Source: Flavobacterium sp. AED (GTDB lineage: Bacteria > Bacteroidota > Bacteroidia > Flavobacteriales > Flavobacteriaceae). From it: a DNA stretch of 64,000 nt. Positions 59,541-64,000 of the stretch are shown one piece after another. The notes beneath the pieces were generated by a model. The model saw nothing but the letters and a program-made list of their open reading frames with translations, was not told where the DNA came from and did no database searches. The stretch spans positions 1,240,001-1,304,000 of the forward strand of contig NZ_JSYM01000001.1 of assembly GCF_000812945.1 (NCBI RefSeq). Direction: 5' to 3'. The position numbers and the translations under genes were made by a program. Position 1 is the stretch's first letter. Every line of letters starts with the position of its first letter.

Positions 59541-61082
59541 ATGGCAAAACAAGAAGATTTATTTAAGAATGTAATTTCGCATGCAAAGGAATACGGATTT
59601 ATTTTTCCGTCAAGCGAAATATACGATGGTTTAAGTGCAGTCTATGATTATGCACAAAACGGTGTAGAGTTAAAAAAGAACATACGCGAATATTGGTGGA
59701 AAGCAATGGTTCAAATGAACGATAACATTGTTGGTCTTGACGCAGCGATATTGATGCACCCAACTACTTGGAAAGCATCAGGTCACGTAGATGCCTTCAA
59801 CGACCCATTAATTGACAACAAAGATTCGAAAAGAAGATATAGAGCTGATGTTTTGATTGAAGATTATGCCGAAAAGCTGAATCAAAAAGCAATCAAGGAA
59901 ATCGAAAAAGCGCGTGCCCGTTTTGGTGATGCTTTCAATGAACAGGAATTTGTTACGACAAATACTAGAGTTGTTGAATACAAAGCCAAAGAAAGAGAAA
60001 TTCTGGAAAGAATGGCTCGTTCGCTTGGTAACGAAGATTTAGAAGATGTAAAAGCATTAATTGAAGAATTAGAAATTGCTTGTCCGGAATCAGGTTCAAG
60101 AAATTGGACTGAAGTGCGTCAATTCAACTTGATGTTTGGTACAAAATTAGGTGCATCAGCTGATACTGCAATGGATTTGTATTTACGTCCGGAAACCGCT
60201 CAAGGTATTTTTGTCAATTTCTTGAATGTGCAAAAATCAGGAAGAATGAAAGTTCCTTTTGGAATTGCACAAACTGGAAAAGCTTTTAGAAATGAAATCG
60301 TTGCGAGACAATTTATTTTCCGCATGCGTGAGTTTGAACAAATGGAAATGCAATTTTTTGTACGTCCAGGCGATGAAATGAAATGGTATGAACATTGGAA
60401 AACTGCAAGACTAAACTGGCATTTGTCGCTTGGTTTAGGAAAAGAAAATTACCGTTTTCACGATCACGAAAAATTAGCGCATTATGCCAATGCAGCAGCC
60501 GATATTGAGTTTAACTTTCCTTTTGGATTCAAAGAATTAGAAGGAATTCACTCCCGTACTGATTTTGATTTGAAAGCGCACGAACAGTTTTCAGGCAGAA
60601 AATTACAATATTTTGATGCTGAATTGAATCAGAATTATGTACCTTATGTAGTAGAAACTTCAGTAGGATTAGATAGAATGTTTTTGGCAGTTTTTGCAAC
60701 TTCATTAAAGGAAGAAACATTAGAAGACGGTTCTACAAGAACAGTTTTAAAATTGCCAGCAGTTTTAGCACCTACAAAAGCGGCAGTTTTACCGTTGGTT
60801 AAAAAAGACGGATTGCCGGAAATAGCTCATAAAATTATTGAAGATTTGAAATGGGATTTCAATGTGGCATATGATGAAAAAGATGCAGTAGGAAGACGCT
60901 ATAGAAGACAGGATGCATTAGGAACTCCTTTTTGTATTACTGTAGATCATCAAACTATAGAAGACCAAACGGTAACGATTCGTCATAGAGATACAATGAA
61001 ACAAGACCGTGTGAAAATCGCCGATTTGAAATCTATTATAGAGAATGAAGTTTCGATGAAAAATTGGTTGATGAAAATGTAA
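59541..61082 (+). CDS. glyQS: Glycine--tRNA ligase (dimeric, single-chain type)
   Basis: A class II synthetase of 513 residues, the eukaryal/archaeal-like alpha2 form rather than the bacterial alpha2beta2 enzyme. Motifs: KNVISHAKEYGFIFPSSEIY at the N-terminus, LYLRPETAQGIFVNF (motif 2 entry), KAFRNEIVARQFIFRMREFE and VVETSVGLDRMFLAVF (motif 3). The C-terminal anticodon-binding domain includes VAYDEKDAVGRRYRRQDALG. It is monocistronic with a terminator at 61104-61132. Confidence 0.96.
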   Translation: MAKQEDLFKNVISHAKEYGFIFPSSEIYDGLSAVYDYAQNGVELKKNIREYWWKAMVQMNDNIVGLDAAILMHPTTWKASGHVDAFNDPLIDNKDSKRRYRADVLIEDYAEKLNQKAIKEIEKARARFGDAFNEQEFVTTNTRVVEYKAKEREILERMARSLGNEDLEDVKALIEELEIACPESGSRNWTEVRQFNLMFGTKLGASADTAMDLYLRPETAQGIFVNFLNVQKSGRMKVPFGIAQTGKAFRNEIVARQFIFRMREFEQMEMQFFVRPGDEMKWYEHWKTARLNWHLSLGLGKENYRFHDHEKLAHYANAAADIEFNFPFGFKELEGIHSRTDFDLKAHEQFSGRKLQYFDAELNQNYVPYVVETSVGLDRMFLAVFATSLKEETLEDGSTRTVLKLPAVLAPTKAAVLPLVKKDGLPEIAHKIIEDLKWDFNVAYDEKDAVGRRYRRQDALGTPFCITVDHQTIEDQTVTIRHRDTMKQDRVKIADLKSIIENEVSMKNWLMKM

Positions 61083-61461
61083 TTATTTTTTTGTTTAAAT
61101 AAGAAAAGCTTTCCTAAACGGAGAGCTTTTTTATTTTGCATAGGATCAGTAATTTTTTTAATGCACAATTAATTAGAAAGGAAATGGTTATTAATTTCTT
61201 TTGTAACAAGAATTTATGCGCTTTATCGGGTTTATTTGCGCTTCATCTTAATGTATCAACATTTGTTAAAAACATATTAACAACATCTATTAAAAAATGG
61301 TTAAATGCTTATTTTTAGACTGTTAAACAAGGGTTTTTATGCGATATTTTATGCTTTTGTTTAATTAGTTTCCCAAAACTACCAGTGTTACTTAATAATT
61401 TGAAGTGTATTTTACTTTGGAAATCTGATGTTACGCCTAACAATTTTAGGAATAGCCATTG
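61083..61461. other. Intergenic region between glyQS and the LytTR gene
   Basis: About 379 bases with the glyQS terminator at its start. The rest is AT-rich; short open stretches on both strands lack credible starts or protein-like composition. A TTTACTTTGG near 61411 is a poor -7 candidate for the LytTR gene. Confidence 0.5.
61104..61132 (+). terminator. glyQS terminator
   Basis: AAAAGCTTTCC and GGAGAGCTTTT pair with one mismatch and run into Ts. Confidence 0.85.
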
Positions 61462-62274
61462 ATGAATTACTCGTACATAGTTATTGACGATGATCAAGAA
61501 AGTGTTTCGAAAACGAAAGCCATTGCTGATAGTTTTTCGGAGCTTACTTTTGTGGCATCAGCAAATAATTACACGGATGGCTTAAATCTTATTTTAGAAC
61601 ACACTCCTCAATTAGTTTTTCTTGAAATTGACCCTACCAATAAAGAGAGTAATTTGTCGTTGACTCTTATTAATGAGTTGTATCGATATCTGAAAGTAAT
61701 CCCGAAGATTATTGTTACAACCACAAAGAAAGATTTGGCTTTTGAAGCTATTCAATATGAAGTGGCGGATTATTTATTAAAACCATTAGCTCGTATCGAT
61801 ATTGTAAAATCAATTTTAAAATTGAACAAATCGAATAATGCGGAAGAAGTTATTTCGGAGCAATCACCAACTGTTGATGAAAAACCTATAGTATCAGTTA
61901 GGCAAGAAATACTAAATCAGGAACAGCCTCTTATTCTATGTATAAAATCATATGGTGATTACAGATATATTGATGCTAAAGATATTTGCTACTTCCAAGC
62001 GGATAATAATTCTACTGACATACATCTAAATAATGGTGAAATGATAACTGCTTTCAAAACATTGAAGCATTTTGAAGGAATTTTATCCTTCCCTTTTATA
62101 AGAATTCACAACAGTTATATCGTAAACCGAAATTACATTTCTAGAATTCATACAGGAAATACGGTATGTTACATTAAAAATACCACTACAAAACTTCCTT
62201 TCTCCAAATCGTATAAGGCAAATGTAGACCTTATTATTTCCGATTTTTCTAACGGAAATTACTTGGAAATCTAA
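61462..62274 (+). CDS. LytTR-family regulator with a pseudo-receiver (Asp to Glu)
   Basis: A 270-residue response-regulator-like protein starting at ATG 61462 (MNYSYIVIDDDQESVSK). The receiver domain (1-120) keeps the acidic pocket Asp9-11, the switch Thr86/87 (IIVTTTKKD) and Lys107 (DYLLKPL). The phospho-acceptor position carries Glu55 (QLVFLEID) where canonical members have VFLDI. The LytTR DNA-binding domain spans about 155-265 (YRYIDAKDICYFQADNNSTD, FIRIHNSYIVNRNYISRIHT). A Glu here often mimics the phosphorylated state, so it may be constitutively active or ligand-controlled. Three 21-bp-spaced direct repeats follow its stop, ahead of a repeat-peptide gene. Confidence 0.9.
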   Translation: MNYSYIVIDDDQESVSKTKAIADSFSELTFVASANNYTDGLNLILEHTPQLVFLEIDPTNKESNLSLTLINELYRYLKVIPKIIVTTTKKDLAFEAIQYEVADYLLKPLARIDIVKSILKLNKSNNAEEVISEQSPTVDEKPIVSVRQEILNQEQPLILCIKSYGDYRYIDAKDICYFQADNNSTDIHLNNGEMITAFKTLKHFEGILSFPFIRIHNSYIVNRNYISRIHTGNTVCYIKNTTTKLPFSKSYKANVDLIISDFSNGNYLEI

Positions 62275-62280
62275 AAAATA

Positions 62281-62343
62281 GTCATTTACCATAATTTGAG
62301 CGTCATTCACTATCAAACGACTGTGTTCTACCATAAACGCCTT
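62281..62343 (+). promoter_or_regulatory. Three tandem 21-bp direct repeats, candidate LytTR operators
   Basis: The units start at 62281, 62302 and 62323 and share GTCATTTAC, GTCATTCAC and GTGTTCTAC followed by CATAA, TATCAA and CATAA. The start-to-start distance is exactly 21 bases (two helical turns), the geometry known for LytTR proteins such as AgrA and ComE (9-bp sites, 12-bp spacers). The array ends just before a TTTG (62346-62349) that could be the -33 element of the peptide gene. The site sequence fits the general LytTR consensus only partly. Confidence 0.6.
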
Positions 62344-62345
62344 TT

Positions 62346-62381
62346 TTTGTAGGAAATTTTAAGAATGCTTATGTAGTTTTA
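62346..62381 (+). promoter_or_regulatory. Weak promoter of the repeat-peptide gene
   Basis: TTTG (62346-62349), 24 bases, then TAGTTTTA (62374-62381), one base off TAnnTTTG. The imperfect -7 and long spacer directly behind the direct-repeat array suggest an activator-dependent promoter. Confidence 0.35.
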
Positions 62382-62448
62382 CTAAAGAAATTCCTGCAAA
62401 GGGAAATAAAAAAAGTAAAAAACATAACAACATAAAAATCCCCAAATT

Positions 62449-62727
62449 ATGAAAAAAGCAATCTTAACAATCGGTTTATTCTCTTTAGTAATGATCTTAA
62501 CATCATTCACTACACCAGAAACTAAAAATGCTGTAAAATCTGATACTAATGTTAATATCATTGGTCAAGGTGCAGCAGGAGGAAATGTAAAAGTTGATAT
62601 TATTGGACAAGGTGCAGCAGGAGGAAATGTAAAAGTTGATATTATTGGACAAGGTGCAGCAGGAGGAAATGTAAAAGTTGATATTATCGGACAAGGTGCA
62701 GCAGGAGGAAACGTTAAAGTGGACTAA
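62449..62727 (+). CDS. Exported peptide with four tandem 14-residue repeats
   Basis: A 92-residue protein with an N-terminal signal sequence (about 1-22, MKKAILTIGLFSLVMILTSF) and a short linker (to residue 35). Four units of 14 residues follow (36-49, 50-63, 64-77, 78-91): IIGQGAAGGNVKV preceded by Asn or Asp, with a final Asp. At DNA level units 2 and 3 (62596-62637, 62638-62679) are identical, while 1 and 4 differ mainly at silent positions. No Cys is present. It is monocistronic, with LytTR-like operators upstream and a terminator downstream. I do not recognise the family. It could be a multi-copy signal-peptide precursor or a structural or amyloid-like repeat. Confidence 0.8.
   Translation: MKKAILTIGLFSLVMILTSFTTPETKNAVKSDTNVNIIGQGAAGGNVKVDIIGQGAAGGNVKVDIIGQGAAGGNVKVDIIGQGAAGGNVKVD
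62554..62721 (+). repeat. Four 42-bp tandem repeats within the peptide gene
   Basis: Units at 62554, 62596, 62638 and 62680, each exactly 42 bases and in frame. The two central units are identical; the outer ones carry a few substitutions, nearly all silent (unit 1 has Asn for Asp at its first residue). This fits duplication under protein-level selection. Confidence 0.95.
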
Positions 62728-62752
62728 AAACTAAATTTTTTAGATATAATTT

Positions 62753-62789
62753 AGGCTATCAATTTATTTGATAGCCTTTTTTTATGTCA
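62753..62789 (+). terminator. Terminator after the peptide gene
   Basis: AGGCTATCAA and TTGATAGCCT form a ten-bp stem with a T run, 26 bases after the stop codon, isolating the peptide gene from the TPR gene. Confidence 0.88.
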
Positions 62790-62804
62790 ATAGTTTTATT
62801 TTAC

Positions 62805-62812
62805 TATTTTTG
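62805..62812 (+). promoter_or_regulatory. -7 element of the TPR lipoprotein gene
   Basis: TATTTTTG matches TAnnTTTG, 20 bases before the TTG start at 62833, showing that the TPR gene can be transcribed independently. Confidence 0.45.
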
Positions 62813-62832
62813 GTAAAACATACTAATAACTA

Positions 62833-64000
62833 TTGAAAAATAAATACTACATACTTCTATTATTTTTTATGTTGTTTGTTTTTTTTGGTTGTTCCAAAAA
62901 AAACGCGAAAAATATTCCTGTTGCTTCATCTGAAGATAGTCTTTCTTCTTATTTTTCATTAGCAAATGATTTTAGTTTAGCTAGGGAAAAAAGGCAAGAA
63001 TACAATAATAAAGCTTTTGATATTGTTATCAATCAAGAAAATGATTCGCTCAACCGTGTCAATCTCTTCAAAGTAGCCAATCGATACTATAACATAAATA
63101 ATTGGAAATATTTTAATAAAACGGTTCATCTTGTATTGGACAAGTCAGAAAAAGTAAAGGATACATTAAATATAATAAAAGGTTATACTTATTTAGGGGA
63201 TTATTATGAGTCACAATCTATTTTGGATAGCTCTTTTCAGTTTTATTATAAAGCAGAAAAAATGTATGAAAAACTCGGTAATAATTTTAATTTAGGCAAA
63301 ATACTCATCAATAAAGCTACATTACAGTTTAAAGCGGGTGATTTTTTTGGGTCTGAACAATCAGTTATTAAAGCATTGCGGATAATAAAAGGAGAAAAAG
63401 GTATTAATAACATTTTATATGATGCCTATAATTTATTGGGGTTAGTTTATAATGAACTAAGTGAATATGAAACTGCAATAGCCTATCATAATAAAGCATT
63501 AGTAATCAGTGATGATGAAATAATCCCCAAGGTATTTCAGTCTAAAGCAACTACTTATAATAATATTGGACTTCTATATCTAAATTTGCATAATTATACT
63601 AAGGCACAAAGTTATTTTAAAAAAGGTTTAGTTCAACAAAACTTAAAAACAGAAAAACCATACGTTTATGCCATGTTGTTAGACAATTTGGCCTATTCAA
63701 AAATGAAATTGAAAGATTCAAATGAATTACCTGAATTATTTTATGAATCACTAAAACTGAGAGATAGTCTTCAATTGACTTCTGGGATATTTGTAAATAA
63801 AATCCATTTATCAGAATATTTTGCTGCAAATAGGGATACCATTAAAGCTTTACGGTTTTCTAAAGAGGCATTATTGCTTGCTCGAAATACTAATATATCT
63901 CAAGATATTTTAGTAGCATTGAAGCAGTTGGCTATTATTGAGCCAGATAAAGCTTCTGCTTATTCAAAAGAATATATTCGTATTAATGAGAATTTACAAA
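62833..64000 (+). CDS. TPR lipoprotein, N-terminal part of a probable TPR sensor protein (partial, TTG start)
   Basis: One frame stays open from TTG 62833 to the window end (389 codons, incomplete). The TTG start gives a good lipoprotein signal (MKNKYYILLLFFMLFVFFGC, Cys20); the next ATG at 62869 would lose the basic N-terminus. Tetratricopeptide repeats run from about residue 115 (YTYLGDYYESQSILDSSFQF, AYNLLGLVYNELSEYETAIA, TYNNIGLLYLNLHNYTKAQS). This pattern is typical of flavobacterial TPR proteins that continue into a membrane helix and a histidine kinase or HTH domain, which lies beyond the window. The link to the neighbouring LytTR and repeat-peptide genes is inferred from position. Confidence 0.8.
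   Translation, partial: MKNKYYILLLFFMLFVFFGCSKKNAKNIPVASSEDSLSSYFSLANDFSLAREKRQEYNNKAFDIVINQENDSLNRVNLFKVANRYYNINNWKYFNKTVHLVLDKSEKVKDTLNIIKGYTYLGDYYESQSILDSSFQFYYKAEKMYEKLGNNFNLGKILINKATLQFKAGDFFGSEQSVIKALRIIKGEKGINNILYDAYNLLGLVYNELSEYETAIAYHNKALVISDDEIIPKVFQSKATTYNNIGLLYLNLHNYTKAQSYFKKGLVQQNLKTEKPYVYAMLLDNLAYSKMKLKDSNELPELFYESLKLRDSLQLTSGIFVNKIHLSEYFAANRDTIKALRFSKEALLLARNTNISQDILVALKQLAIIEPDKASAYSKEYIRINENLQ

Noticed and set aside
62503..62694. Open frame on the minus strand across the peptide repeats
   Set aside because: It is the antisense of the 42-bp tandem repeats, so it is repetitive by necessity. The plus-strand frame has the signal peptide, the silent-site substitution pattern, upstream operators and the terminator.
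62554..62721. Four regular 42-bp repeats as a CRISPR-like array
   Set aside because: The repeats are head to tail without spacers, in frame within a gene, and there are no cas genes in the window.

Overview
The window is chromosomal DNA from a member of the Bacteroidota, almost certainly a Flavobacterium or close relative. The evidence is the AT-rich base composition, Bacteroidota promoter elements (TTG about 16-21 bases upstream of TAnnTTTG) with few Shine-Dalgarno sites, and lineage-typical proteins: a PorZ-like type IX secretion protein with a C-terminal sorting tail, an Oar-like TonB-dependent receptor, an IPExxxVDY protein, a THC0290_0291-type protein, BatD/BatE, and the ileS-DksA-like-lspA cluster. 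Most of the window is housekeeping. I found no rRNA, tRNA, CRISPR array, prophage or intact insertion sequence.

Layout. 1-1.3 kb: end of a bat (aerotolerance) operon, split between a probable batD end and batE by a GxxExxY gene bounded by imperfect 38-bp inverted repeats. 1.4-5.3 kb: cvpA-like, pheS, two lineage proteins, gpsA. 5.6-8.5 kb: an aldehyde-detoxification pair (DJ-1/PfpI-like and YqhD-like) divergent from a LysR regulator. 8.5-14 kb: nadD, gmk, yicC, ArsC/Spx-like, DinB-like, DUF3298-type, a Cys/Met trans-sulfuration enzyme. 14-19.6 kb: a putative outer-membrane protein divergent from gdhA, then porZ-like and recO. 19.7-26.2 kb: ileS, DksA-like, lspA, a small lipoprotein, 5-formyl-THF cyclo-ligase, aspartoacylase-like. 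26.3-30.4 kb: uvrC and a patatin with a predicted outer-membrane barrel. 30.5-36.4 kb: aromatic amino-acid catabolism (hmgA, hppD, kynA), DUF3108 and an M23 lipoprotein. 36.5-47.7 kb: pgi, TonB receptor, small membrane protein, RlpA-like, CYTH, Gcr-like membrane protein, dinB, PAS protein. 47.7-53.1 kb (minus strand): Bax inhibitor-1-like, pyk, IPExxxVDY, rnc, fabF, acpP. 53.3-61.1 kb: purN-rnhA, PfkB kinase, purF, sod, comF, glyQS. 61.4-64 kb: a LytTR regulator, a secreted peptide with four tandem 14-residue repeats, and a TPR lipoprotein that runs off the window.

Most interesting region. The last 2.6 kb look like an uncharacterised signalling or surface-peptide locus. The LytTR regulator has Glu55 where receivers carry the phospho-accepting Asp. 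Directly behind it are three direct repeats with an exact 21-bp period, which is LytTR-type operator geometry. Next comes a 92-residue exported peptide built of four near-identical 14-residue units, and then a TPR lipoprotein of the kind often fused to histidine kinases.

Other notable features are a four-copy dispersed repeat family with conserved ends and changing hairpin cores, an intrinsic-terminator-like hairpin inside the first codons of rnc just behind fabF, GAAAACGTTTTC-type palindromes around the gdhA promoter, a candidate small RNA at 33.24-33.36 kb, and three genes that appear to start at TTG.
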